A DNA stretch of 64,000 nucleotides, from contig CABFPE010000030.1 of assembly GCA_900660155.1 (NCBI GenBank), positions 971,379 to 1,035,378 on the forward strand, in the 5' to 3' direction. Numbering within the stretch: position 1 is the first letter of the stretch; each line of letters starts with the position of its first letter. Positions 44,361 through 55,469 of this stretch are shown one piece after another. The stretch comes from Hofstenia miamia (lineage: Eukaryota; Xenacoelomorpha; Acoela; Hofsteniidae). Made by a program: the position numbers and the translations under genes. The notes under the pieces are model-generated. The model made no database searches and was not told where the DNA came from. It saw only the letters and a list, made by a program, of their open reading frames with translations.

Positions 44361-45022
44361 CAAACAGGGTCATTTAAACCAACATCATTTTAATAAAATT
44401 TATAATAAATACTCGATCTCTGGTAAATATAATCAGGAACCGTACACTTTGGTGTTTTACAATGCTGCTTCAGTGAAAAATCGAAGTTTGTATTAAAATT
44501 AATTAATAAGGTTTTACAAAATTTCAATAAATTTAAAGTCTGCGATTCGTTTTCACTTCCCCGGCATCGAACAACGTATTTATAAACTGGTCGATTAAAG
44601 AAGTACAAAACAATGTTATTACCCAAACTCAAATCAATGCTTACTTTGAAAAAATATTGATAAGTAGGTTTCTAAAATACAAATTTTACGAACATCTACA
44701 GTATATTATTATTAAAATATCAGAAATATAAAAAATATTCATGATATATTTGATAAATATCAGATTAATATATTTCTACTAGAAATTTTCTAGAAATTTG
44801 TTATTACTAATACCTCGTTAAAATTGAAATTTTCTGTTTCATTTGCTAATTATTTAAGGTTATGCAAATAGATGGGGTGTTACAAATTTACATCTATTAA
44901 ATATTTTTTCAATTTTTGATTTTTATAAAAATTAACTGATTTCAGCTAAACCCAACTATAAAGCGAATCAGTTGGCATTTCGTGCACACTGATTTTGCAA
45001 AACCGGTGCGATGCGCGAATAG
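43925..45022. mobile_element. TIR element of about 1.1 kb, unclassified
   Basis: The left end contains TTCGCGCAGCGCAACGGTTT and TGCACTAAGTG; the right end, read inward, contains TTCGCGCATCGCACCGGTTT and TGCAAAATCAGTG. These are inverted repeats of about 30 bp with few mismatches. The interior is AT-rich with a (TA)n tract (44320-44358) and no recognised ORF. The exact ends and target duplication are unclear. Confidence 0.6.
44320..44358. repeat. (TA)n microsatellite
   Basis: About 19 TA units. Confidence 0.95.
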
Positions 45023-45026
45023 GTTG

Positions 45027-45490
45027 TAGTGCTGTGCGGGTACAGCATTTTTATACCGCTTACCCGGCCGTATTTTCACAACTTTATCCGTACCCGGCCG
45101 CACCCGTAATAACTTTACTCGTACCCGGCAGTACCCGTGGTGTTTTTACCCGTTACCCGACCGCAACCGTAATGACATATGTTCTTAAAAACAACAATTA
45201 AAACGAAATATATTGTACCTCAAAACAGAAAATAATCTAAACAAGGCTACCTCCGATCACTAACAATTGGTTGACATTATTCGACAATAACGATCCTCGT
45301 TTGGCAGTCACTATTATTTTCACCGTTAAAAGCGCGCTCTGATTTATTCTGTGTTGCCGGTATTCCATGGTACGCGCGTGCAATTTGGCCAATCTTGGAA
45401 ATCTACTTTTTTTTCCGTCCCAAAATTGAAGTGTAGTACATTGCATTTCAGGATTTTCTGACGGGGAGACATCATCGTCATTACCCAATG
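45027..45490 (-). mobile_element. hAT transposase C-terminal end with terminus
   Basis: TAGTGCTGTGCGGGTAC at 45027 is a hAT-type end followed by repeated (G/T)ACCCGGC/GTACCCG motifs. Just inside, minus-strand frames encode LQFWDGKKSRFPRLAKLHAR, then GIPATQNKSERAF in another frame, then KRGSLLSNNVNQLLVI: the hAT dimerisation region (W...FP.LA.LAR, IPATS..SER.FS, R..L...NV..L). At least two frameshifts separate them. The rest of the transposase is missing. Confidence 0.75.
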
Positions 45491-45734
45491 CAAAAAATTT
45501 TGAACATATTGAGAAAACAGACCCTAGAAAATGATTTCACGATTCTAGATTTTAAATTTTTTCAATTTTTTACGAAAAATTTTTTGACTTATCCAGTCAA
45601 AATCAAATTTGGAAATCTGACGGGGGGGGGACATTCCACCATGTCCCCAGGAAAAATTGACAATTTACTATATACAATCATTTTCGAAATTTCAAAATCA
45701 ATTGTTTGATGTACCTTGAAAGTGCAGTATGTAC

Positions 45735-46520
45735 AATAACCTGTGGTCGGGGTATCAACAGATCGAGTCCGTGACTTCTCCCCTGGAAGTGTGCCCGCTA
45801 GGGCCGGCTTAATCATGTTTGACCTCTGGCGACCCCTGGCACGCAGAATGCTGATCTGTGTTGAGTCTGATCAGCAGAGAGTGAAGCCGAAGGCTGAGCT
45901 TCATGAGAGGGTTGCGCCTCTCCAGCTTTCGCCAACCAAGGCTACTAACTGGATGACTCGTGAGAATTTATTGTCTGCCTGTTATAAAGATCCAAAATAA
46001 TATTTGGAGATAATGCAGTTGAGTGCAAAGCACTAAGCGACATCTCCACCCCAAGATTGAATTAAAGATGTCGGATCATAACCAAAACCTATGATGAAGC
46101 AAAGCTCCTTCATAGGTACGGCTTCAGCAAATGCTGGCCTAGGCCTATCTAAAGGCCAGAGATAGAGGAATTCTCTATATAACTGCCCTCATAGACGCAC
46201 TCTATGACTCTGGGCACCGGCAGCAATTTAATGCTTAGACGTCGCCGTCTGTTCCACAAAACTACCAGACAGTCTCACATCATCATTACCGCCCCCACAT
46301 GTGCATAGCACACATGGCAGCACCTTCGTTTACCCTGTTGTTTAACGTCCACTCTTGGTTCGGGACTCCGCAAAGCGACGCGCCCGTCAAGTGTTAGCTC
46401 AGCACCACCCTTCTGATCGGCTTTCGCCTTTCATAACGGGAGGTTAGCTTCTCCAGGAACCACCACGAGGAGGTACTCTCTAGGACGGTTCAGGCGCACT
46501 TGCCCTTTCGGTTCCCACAA
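45735..46520. other. GC-rich island, unclassified repeat
   Basis: Sharply higher GC than its AT-rich flanks, beginning near TGTGGTCGGGGTATC and ending near TTTCGGTTCCCACAATAACC. It contains AGGGCCGGCTTAATCATG, which resembles transposon ends. No convincing ORF or RNA fold was identified. Probably an inserted element or a recent transfer of different composition. Confidence 0.4.
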
Positions 46521-46559
46521 TAACCTAACTTTTTTAGCATTAAAGTTTTTATGTGGAAA

Positions 46560-47040
46560 TGCAGTATTTTTCAAAATTTATTGTACAGAAGTCTATAAAG
46601 TCGCTACGAATTTTAAAATATTTGTTCAGAAAAATCTGTTAGACTCCTCATAAAACGATTGGAGGAAGTGCGAAATATCGCAGATTTGCCCAGAAGTGGT
46701 CGTCCTCGAGTGTAAGAAGAAGATGTTCAAAAAGTTGTTGAAACGACAATCTCTTTTCAGTCTACTCATCCACTTGGAATTGCATCATCTCAAACAGTTT
46801 CTACAGAAGTTGGTATGCCTCAGTCTACTGTAAAGGAAGCTAAGTTTATTCGAAAAGACCTTCTACTATTACCGCTCTAAGGAAAATGATTTAAACATCT
46901 ATTCAGAATATAAATAAACATCAGTCAATTGACGCAGTTGGAAATCTTATTCCCAGGCTAAATGCTCTCCTTCAAAATAATGGAGGTCATTTAGATGACT
47001 TAATGTAGTGGACATTGCATCCCAATATGCGTTTGTTCAT
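46560..47040 (+). pseudogene. Tc1/mariner-like N-terminal fragment
   Basis: A frame near 46655-46850 reads IADLPRSGRPRV, then a stop, then EEDVQKVVETTI and QTVSTEVGMPQSTVKEA, the helix-turn-helix region of a Tc1/mariner transposase (RSGRPR..., G.S..TV). Near 46965-47000 the frame LNALLQNNGGHLDDL matches the usual C-terminal end (NGGHFE). The catalytic core between them is deleted. Confidence 0.6.
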
Positions 47041-47049
47041 TTCATGTCC

Positions 47050-47620
47050 CTAATTTTTAATAAATATTTGTTTGTTAACCAAAATTGCATTTTAAAATTC
47101 ATATAGCGAGTTTATAGCCTACCTGTACTTTTTTATTTGTAAAGCTCTCTAATTTTTTTAGAGAACATCTTGTTTGTTTTGAAGCGAATGCAATTATTTT
47201 AGGGTCACAAGAGTGAAGAAATTTTGTGATATTCTTTATTTTATATACTTGGACATGGAAAAACTTTAAATCAATTCGCTACTTGTAAAAATATTTTATT
47301 GCTTTATTTCATTTTTTTGTACTGCAAATCGCCAGGCAATAAATAAAGTAGGCCTTTATGCAACATAAAATTAAAAAAGTGCACAATCTTAGTAAAACTT
47401 TAAGTAATGTCGAAATTCCCCGCAACTCCTCCTAAATGCATGTCGACCTTCCTTGGGTGTTAATGCTGGCTACGTGCCTGGCTTACAACCTAAGTAAGGA
47501 AAGATAAATACAATTGATGAAATAAATATGTTTGCATCTAGTATAATGTGAAATTTCAAACTACTATTAATTATTCAAAAATCTTTTCAGTTCATTTGTA
47601 CAAATTTAAAATACAAAAGT
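47050..47620. other. 3' flank of the ceramide kinase-like gene
   Basis: AT-rich, no feature assigned; the transcript end should lie here. Confidence 0.4.
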
Positions 47621-47623
47621 GAG

Positions 47624-48943
47624 TTACTTCTCAATGCCTCTTCCGAAAACAGTAAGCGCCCTGCTCAAAATTTCTACTAGTACTTCACCATTCGTCTGGA
47701 TGAGTTCCCCGTCAGTCATCCACAAGCTTTGCGGTTCTTTTGTAGTGAATTTTGCTGACCTAATTCTTGAAATGTGAAGCGCTTCGAACTGTAGGATGTT
47801 ACCTTTAGTTTTTGATGACTCATTAAGAATATCACTGGCTTCTGATCTTGATAAGTCTTTCATCAACAACATGTCACCGCAGCCATCACCCAAGTGAGCA
47901 AATGGAGAGGCGCCATTGGGTGCATATCTACATTCACCAGAATGTGTATTGATTTGAACACTAAAAAGCTTAGGAATGTTCTCATGCACTGTGGTTATGG
48001 AGTAGTCATTTTCTCGAAATTCCTTACAATGTTGACAAGGGAATCTGCACTTAGTTCCTGAATTGGCTGGATTATTGTTAAAAGTTTCATACTCCATGGA
48101 AATGGAGTATTTTTTAAATGAGAGTAGTCTTACTATAAACGCCATAATGTAGGCCAAACCTCCAGGTAGGAATGAAAGTTGGTTACTGAGTTTTATTGAG
48201 TCACTTAAATATCCATATGAAACTATGTTTATTGCACCGCCTATCACATTATCGTTATCACTAACACGTGCCACATCAACTTGCCTCTTATCGTTCAAAA
48301 TAATATGAAGCAATGCGCAAATCGGACTTAAATTCCCTTGAATTACATATGAAAATACATTCGTTCTACCTGCTGGAATAACTCCAAGTGGAACATCGAA
48401 GTTCTTCAATGTGGAATGCTGTATTAACAAGCCACTAACGACTTCATTGACAGTACCATCACCTCCTATTGCAATGACCCCATGGTATTTAGCAAAATCG
48501 GTTGTTGAGCAAAATTCTTTGGCATGGTTTCTATGTTCAGTGAATAGTACATCGTAGTCAATATTCGCCTCATTGAGTAATTTCTTAATTTTTTGTTCGA
48601 ATACTTTTTTTGAATTGCCTCTTCCACTTTTTGGATTAACAATGATATACAGCTTTTGAGGGCGGGAAAATTTCTTTAGAACTTCGTTAATTGATGATTC
48701 TGTGATATTTGAATCGCTTTCATTGAGTGTTTGTATCAGTAACTCTTCGAATTTCCAATTGTTTGGTGATTGCTTGGCATAAAGAACTTTTACAAAACTC
48801 TTATGAAACTTTTTTGCAATAATTACATCACTGAGGGGTAAAATAAAAGGGGCTTGCATAAAATTATTCCCTTTTTGCGGTAAAACTAAGCTTAGAAAGT
48901 TAGGAGTCACAGCTGCTAGTTGATATGCGTTAGGCAAATGCAT
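47624..48943 (-). CDS. CERK: Ceramide kinase-like lipid kinase, intronless, 439 aa
   Basis: A complete ATG-to-stop ORF of the diacylglycerol-kinase catalytic family. Residues 101-109 are IVNPKSGRG (nucleotide-binding loop), 160-164 are GGDGT (the family signature), and 189-195 are IPAGRTN. Features favouring ceramide kinase over sphingosine kinase are the Cys cluster C299-x3-C303-x2-C306, the SPFAHLGDG segment (346-354, like SPAAHLGDG in animal CERK), the DGE at 411-413, and the C-terminal FGRGIEK (433-439, like FARGIEE). Residues 36-75 resemble the region just before the kinase core; a full PH domain is not evident, so the protein is about 100 residues shorter than vertebrate CERK. It would convert ceramide to ceramide-1-phosphate using ATP at membranes. 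The usual Asp after the GST/GRT motif is Asn195 here. The lack of introns, unlike NOP14 nearby, could mean a retrocopy. Sphingosine kinase is the alternative. Confidence 0.86.
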   Translation of the reverse strand: MHLPNAYQLAAVTPNFLSLVLPQKGNNFMQAPFILPLSDVIIAKKFHKSFVKVLYAKQSPNNWKFEELLIQTLNESDSNITESSINEVLKKFSRPQKLYIIVNPKSGRGNSKKVFEQKIKKLLNEANIDYDVLFTEHRNHAKEFCSTTDFAKYHGVIAIGGDGTVNEVVSGLLIQHSTLKNFDVPLGVIPAGRTNVFSYVIQGNLSPICALLHIILNDKRQVDVARVSDNDNVIGGAINIVSYGYLSDSIKLSNQLSFLPGGLAYIMAFIVRLLSFKKYSISMEYETFNNNPANSGTKCRFPCQHCKEFRENDYSITTVHENIPKLFSVQINTHSGECRYAPNGASPFAHLGDGCGDMLLMKDLSRSEASDILNESSKTKGNILQFEALHISRIRSAKFTTKEPQSLWMTDGELIQTNGEVLVEILSRALTVFGRGIEK

Positions 48944-49814
48944 TATTTAAGCAAATAATTGAAAGCGATTTCTGCCAATTCTATTGTGCGTATTTAACGG
49001 TTATTTATCATGATTTAAAGGCTATGATAAACATAATTGTATTTAAGGCAAAGATTAGGTAATTAATGTGAGAAATAACTTTAATTACATTTACAAATTT
49101 GTTGTTTAAATATTCAAAGAGAACTTCATTGACAATCAACAGTAGATTAACAAAAGTGGTCAATGACATCGAAAAATAATCAATAAATATTAAGGGGTAT
49201 TTCAAATTGTTTTTACCGAATTGATTTTTAAAAAGTACTTTCTCTACTACATACAATTTGGTACAAAACGTGGTTTATTTTTTTCTGAAGGTAGGCTGAA
49301 AGATTGCTTTATAATAATAAATTCTAATTAAATATTACCGTCAATCTATTTATTTTTATTAAACCAGTATCATGTGCTTCAGAATTTAGCTTGTATTTCT
49401 ATGTACATAAAATTTTTTAAATCATTTGGATCTGAGAAAGAATTATTGATTACCGGGTGTCAACTTTAAATTTTCTTATATATATCACTTAAATCTGTTT
49501 ATTTTTAATAGAATTTCTAAAAATAGGAAACAAGTAAATAAATTTATTGTTTATTTAGTTTGCAGCTCATTGACTATAACAAATATTGACTAAATTTACC
49601 TTGCTAAAAGAATTCACATAAAGGTTATCTCAACTTGATAAAGTTTCTCAATGACATTAACAAAAATTGTCAAATTCATCCACGTGCGTTTTAAAGTGAA
49701 CAATTTAGCAATTATTTTTATAGGTATGAAAAAACCTCTGACTTTTTCCATTTTTCATCAAAAACCTAAAAAGTTAAAACTAACAAATTGGTTCAAAATA
49801 ACCAGTGATTTCTT
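48944..49814. other. 5' flank of the ceramide kinase-like gene
   Basis: AT-rich. It contains a hydrophobic 82-codon minus-strand frame (49256-49008) with no recognised relative; probably chance. Confidence 0.4.
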
Positions 49815-50012
49815 CAGTGGCGTAAGTAAGAGGCATGGTGGAATGTCCCCGTCAGGTTTTCAAAATTGATTTTGATTGATTAAATCAAAAAAGTTTTGTA
49901 AGAAGTTAAAAAAACTATTAAAAACAAAGGTGATGAGATGTAGGGCCTATTTTTTCAATAGTTTATCACAACTTGGATGTTTCTCCATCAGAAAATCCTG
50001 CGTACGTCCCTG
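49815..50012. mobile_element. hAT-type MITE, about 198 bp
   Basis: Left end CAGTGGCGTAAGTAAGAGGC and right end, read inward, CAGGGACGTACGCAGGATTT match at most positions. Flanking octamers GATTTCTT and GTTTTGTT agree at 6 of 8. The inner segment GGTGGAATGTCCCCGTCAG recurs reverse-complemented near 45617-45645. Confidence 0.6.
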
Positions 50013-51680
50013 GTTTTGTTCACTTGAACATTTCGACAAAGGACTTGGTAGGATTCTTTAAACTAAGATTCTTCTTTGTCTGGAATATGCACAAATGCTA
50101 ATAGCTCTTTAATTCATTATTTCGCAATGATGACAATATTGTTGTCCATTATTAGCTTTCGTTCTGTCAAGTTATAGATTTTGACGAATAAATGTTAAAA
50201 TCATTTTTAGAAATGGTTTCACAAGAACTGTCTTTAAAATATTCGACTGCACAATAGACGTAGTAAGTGAATTAAGTTTCCTTAGAACATTGCAATGAGT
50301 ATTGATTGTCAACTGCTAAGAATATTGAATACTTAAATTTAACATGCATTACAAATCATTAACTTTAAGTAGTATTGGCAATGAAAACGGTAGAAACGAT
50401 GCTTGAGTCCGTTTCATGTGCTAGTCTAATAATATGCTTCTTAAAATACCAATTTTGTTGATTTAAGTGCATTTTTGGTAGGAAAAATTTTTAATGCCAA
50501 ATTGATGCTACTTATTAAAGTAAGAATGCTCACTACATAGGGTAGAGCCATTTCCGCTAACCGTACTTGAGAAGCCTCTAGAGCTGTTCGTGCAGGTATC
50601 ATGATCACAAGTTGTTATATAAGTACAGATATTGTGTGCGGTGGAAAATCCGGATTCAAAATTACGAAGAAATAAACCTCTGAAAAGTGGAAAACATCTC
50701 ATTTATTAGATTAGCTGATTATACATGTTGCTTTTACCAAAAAAACCTAAAAAAAACTTACCTTAGTTTCTAAAAAGCTTTTGAAATTCAAACCTGGAAA
50801 AAATGGGGGTGGTAAGTGGGGCTCAACCCACCTTGTTAAACCTGATTGGAAACCAAGTATCCCTGGTTAAAGTTATATTACAGTTTGGTGCGTTTGATTT
50901 TATTTATTGAAAAACTAAATTTGGTCAAAATATAACATAATAGCATAGTACTCAAATTTAGAGCTTTCTTAGTTGAGAAACACAGCTCTTCAGTACTTAC
51001 GATTCATTAATACTGTCCATAGCCATAGTGATTCTATATTTATTAATGAGCCATGATGAAGATTTAGAAATACTTAACTAATACTGGAATTAAGGCTTAA
51101 AAGCTTAGAATTCAAAAACTTAAAATTAGAAAGTTAAATATAGACTACAATCGTGTTAGTTACTCGACTTAGAGCGAGGGCAATGAATTCCGCTCTAGTT
51201 CAGATAAAAATTATATCTGTTTTCCAACATTTTTCACTTGATGTCAGGATACCCTGTTGTTATAGTTTGATTAAAAAGTACAAATTTTTTGAAAAACCAT
51301 CGACTCATTTTAAATAATGTCTCCCGAAGAGCGTTTTTGTTATGTTACATTGAAATAGATGGAGGTAATAGAGCAAGTATTCCAAGAAAATTGTTTATAT
51401 AGTGAATATATTAAACTTCTAAGCTGCAAAATTGTATTTTGCACATCGCTATTCAAGGAGCCTAATCAAAATTCTCTTCTTTTTCACATTTGTATATAGT
51501 TGTACATGAGTGGGTAAGAGCGTCATTCTCAAAAAAGTGCTATTCAAACATTTATATCTCTGTAGTTGAACTATTTAAAATATCATTTCGTGTAATTTAA
51601 ACCGGGTTCCCTAACTCAATTATTAATGAATAAAACATGAGTATATTATACTTAACCAAGAAATCACTCTAGGCTCAATA
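50013..51680. other. AT-rich, no gene recognised
   Basis: No supported feature; a short Cys-rich minus-strand frame at 50702-50508 has no known relative. Confidence 0.4.
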
Positions 51681-51682
51681 TT

Positions 51683-52100
51683 AAGAAGAAGAAGAAGAAG
51701 AAGAAGAAGAAATCTTTATCCAGAGGTTACATTAGCAATATATTATATACTGATAGCAAATGTACAACAAAAATATTACAAAATATAATAATGCGCTCTT
51801 TGGCTATGGCGCTTTAGTTTCTGTTAGTTGAATAATCTGGATTATAAAATTTGAAACCCCTCCATTTGAATTCAATTATTTGTTTTCTAGAATTATAAAA
51901 ATATCATTTGACACTTTTTTAAAATATCTTCAATGGTTTCAGTAGCTTTTAATACTCTAGGTAGATCATTCCAAAGTTTTATAGAGGTATTAATAAATGA
52001 GTTTCTCATAGTTCTCTCTTTACAAAAAATTGGTTTCATATTTCGGGTGCGTGTGCTTAGGTGTGCCATTTTACCGAGATTAGAAAAATTTATCATATTG
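51683..52100 (-). mobile_element. LINE 3' end with (TTC)n tail
   Basis: The minus-strand frame 52096-51893 reads HLSTRTRNMKPIFCKERTMR then NSFINTSIKLWNDLPRVLK, the C-terminal signature of jockey/CR1-type LINE ORF2 (RTRN....P..RT......SF......LWN.LP..L). It is followed by about 180 bp of 3'UTR ending GGATAAAGATTTC and a (TTC)n tail at 51711-51683. A clean 5'-truncated LINE copy. Confidence 0.8.
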
Positions 52101-52323
52101 TAGGAGTTGATATTGCTTACGATCTATACTATTGTATGTAAATGACATAATTAAGCATGAAACCATAGTAAAATTTGTCAATTTGTTATTGTCCTGCCTC
52201 ATAAATTATAATAGTGACAAAATGCAGGGCTAAAACAATTTTCAAAGTGATATGAAAATGTTTCTAGCTATTTCACATTCAATCAAATAATAATAATTAA
52301 CATCGAAAAATGCAATTCATTAT

Positions 52324-52693
52324 CAGGACTTTCAAAGTGACGAAAATGAAGTTTAAAATTTAAATACCCTTCAAACTTTGATTTAAAAATTTGATTATTA
52401 TTTTGTTCCAAGTTTGATTTGAAATTTGAAAGTTTGAAAATTTGATTTCAAGTTTGATATTTCTTATAAATAATTTTTTACATACAAAGGAATTGCATAT
52501 TTGTTTTACTATAAATTAATATTGGAAAAATTAAACAAAGTGTTGATGTGCAAAATTTTAACAAAATTTGAATATCAAAGTTTGCTATTTAGCCTTCAAA
52601 TTTGGTTTGAAATTTGAATTTTGGAATTTTTCATAATTTAATTTTAAAAGTTTTGAATTTTTTCCAAAATTTGAATTTGATTTGAAAGCCCTG
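52324..52693. mobile_element. hAT-type MITE, 370 bp, with 8-bp TSD
   Basis: Left end CAGGACTTTCAAAGTGACG and right end, read inward, CAGGGCTTTCAAATCAAATT. Flanked by TTCATTAT (52316-52323) and TTCATTAC (52694-52701), 7 of 8 identical. The interior is a dense run of TTTGAAATTTGA-like words that gives it strong self-complementarity. Confidence 0.8.
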
Positions 52694-52701
52694 TTCATTA
52701 C

Positions 52702-54100
52702 ATCCCCTCCAAATTCTGCCTAAAATATATGAAACAAGATGAAATTAGTTGTTAGCAATGAATCGATAAAGCAGAGGCATTCTGTTTCTATGTATGTGTT
52801 GAATTGGACAAGGAATTAAATTTGATCATATTGAAATCAAATCGGTACAAAAAATAACTTCTGGCATTAGATGCTTATATGCAATCTCAGATATTCAAGC
52901 TCAGCTTATCACATTAAACTTTTCCACATATTTGGTTTATCACAATGACATATGTTGTTCATGATATTCCAATGACAGTTTCATGTTCCTTCAATTTCAT
53001 TTAAATAAATAAATTGCCAAGAGTCGATCATCATATTTTCTTGCAAATTACTTAGGTTTAATTTACGATCACAAATTTTATTTGCTGCAGTACTTCTTAT
53101 CCAAGTTTTTATTGCACAGCCTCTAATCTTTGAAACGACGTAGGAAATAAGATTAGAGTTAAAAATTTTAAATAAAATTGGTTTTTTTGCGTCAAAAAAC
53201 GCCCAATCCGAGACTCAAACATCCTAGACAAATTTTCCGGCATTTTACACTGAAATCACCATCACTATATATAGACACACACACACATAAATTTTTTATT
53301 AATATATATTTAGTTTATAGCCTTAAAAATTTGAATTATGTTTGCAAATATATTGCTTTACCAGGCTTGCCGCTGTGTGAATTTCTACACACAACAACCA
53401 AAACAACACAGCAGCAAGATACTGTTGTGTCACACAACAGGCACAAGACAACATCCCCAAATCATTAAATGTATTCGAAAGAAATTTCGTGATTTTTACT
53501 ACACCAAATATTTTAATAACAATGTGTAGTGGTTTTAATATAATTAGAGTAAACAAAAATAGTCATTAGAATTCCGTTTAAATGTATTCTAACATCCACT
53601 ATTTTATAACTATATTAACTGTTTCGGCACTTTCAATAGTTGGTGATATGTATATAAAATATATGCGGAAGATGTACATCATCGTCCGAATTCTTAAGAA
53701 AATATTTTATATCAGCAATATATTTTGAAAATACTGTATACAAATGCTTATTTATGTCATTTTAGAACCAGATGGATTGCTTATTGCACATTGTTCTTTT
53801 ATATTAAATGTTGTAAAAGTATTGAATCATAAAGCCAAGTTACAACTAAATCGTAATTGTCTTACAGTAACTAATTAAATTATTTTAGACGTATTTGAAA
53901 ATAATATAGTTAATATTTTGCGGTTGTTTGCCAACTATTTTTCCGGTTCCTACTTATAACCACCTCAACAGCTTTTCTAGTTAGTTCTATTATTTGGCAA
54001 AGCAAATACTGTAGAACAGAATTTCTTAGAACTTAAAATGTATGATTCAAAAGTACATATAAGTATAAGAAATGTAATAAATATTAAATTTGTTCTATTT
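52702..54100. other. AT-rich, no gene recognised
   Basis: No supported gene. A short (CA)n tract lies at about 53275-53287. Confidence 0.4.
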
Positions 54101-54109
54101 CTACATTTC

Positions 54110-55290
54110 TATTATATTATGCAATAAATAAATAAGGACTAGTAATGTACAAACCATACACACATCCTGCTTCATCAGTTCAGGACAAGATGCTTGAAGT
54201 CGCAAAATTTTCGGCAGAGGCCAAGATATTTTGACCTCGCCTGCCGGGCAAAGATAAGCACATTTTAAAACATGGGAATAACTGTCAACTTCTTGATTAC
54301 AGAGTTTACACCAGCATCCCAGAGAAATACGCCAGCACTTACTTTGACCGCACACCAAATTATGAAAGTTATTCGTTATAAACAGAGCGTAGATTCTTCT
54401 TGTAGTTCCTCTCAAAAACCTGGTATTAATTGTTAAGGACACCCAATTGTTGATTGTCGAAAATAAATTATATGTTGATGAAAATTTACTGATACCTGCC
54501 CTTCTCTTCCATTGTGAATCAAGATTTAATTACTATAATCATTTAGAAATAATTGCAGCCCATATGAACAAGAACGGAAGCACAGCAATATTTATGATCT
54601 TGTGAGCAGCATTGTAATTAATCAGAAGGATATCAAGTTCTGAAGCTACTATTGCAAATGCCTTTATACCCTTCGCATATAAAACTTTTAGGTGTCCTGT
54701 GACCTTATTTCAAATTGTTAGAGGAACACCCAAGTAGCAGAATTTCGACACAAACTCAATTCTTTTACCATCGCATAGAGGAATGTCACATTATGATAGA
54801 TGCCCAAATTTTCGGAACTTAACTACTTTGGTTTTTGACAGATTTACCTTTATCTTAGTAGTTGTACAATATGCCTGGAGTACTTGCATTGTGTATTGCA
54901 TCTTAGAGATGCCTTCAAACCAAATTATTAAATCGTCCGCGTAAGCCAAACACTTACACCCGGATTGCCAGATTATTTCCGGGAGATCTGCTGTGAACAA
55001 TATAAACAGTAGCGGCGATATTTTCTCTCTTTGAAGAATTCCCTAAATTTGCTTAACAGAATCTGAAATGTTCTCATCCACACAAATACGAATGAAATTG
55101 GACGCAAACATCGACCATAGGATGGCAAAAAACTTAGATGAGACATCGTATTGTCAAACCTTCTGAAATAGTATATTTCTGTCAACGGAGTCAAAAGCTT
55201 TTTCATAATACACAAAACAGCAATAGAAGTGGCCCTGGTCAATTCGGCACCGGTTTTTATTGCATTTGTCAATCTTGGCTAAATAAGTCG
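54110..55290 (-). mobile_element. LINE reverse transcriptase and C-terminal fragment
   Basis: Minus-strand frames give FDSVDRNI near 55190, then ICVDENISDS, GILQREKISPLLFILFTADL (about 55050-54990), LAYADDLIIWFE with the catalytic YADD (about 54950), and KVNLSKTKVVKF. Farther on, the frame 54442-54101 has a CCHC-like zinc knuckle, CKLCNQEVDSYSHVLKC, as at the C-terminus of R1/jockey-like LINEs. Several stops and frame changes are present. It is a different LINE family from the one at 51.7-52.1 kb as judged by the C-terminal type. Confidence 0.78.
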
Positions 55291-55438
55291 TTTTCATTAT
55301 TACATTATGAAACAATCTGTTATCACACCAGCCTCGTTAATAAAAATAATAATTTGCAAAACATAAAACGAATATGTATAAACATCTTATCAAGTGCAAT
55401 TAAATGAAAACATTTAGGTATTTAGGCAAATATATACA

Positions 55439-55469
55439 NNNNNNATATATATATATATATATATATATA
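55439..55469. repeat. Six-N gap followed by (AT)n
   Basis: Ns at 55439-55444, then about 12 AT units to 55469; an unresolved microsatellite. Confidence 0.95.

Noticed and set aside
46350-46400. tRNA-like boxes (GGTTCGGGACTCC and TAGCTCAG) suggesting a SINE
   Set aside because: The B-box-like word lies before the A-box-like word, the wrong order for a pol III promoter.
49008-49256. Hydrophobic 82-codon ORF upstream of the ceramide kinase-like gene
   Set aside because: AT-rich DNA easily yields Ile/Leu/Phe-rich frames; no relative recognised and no start context.
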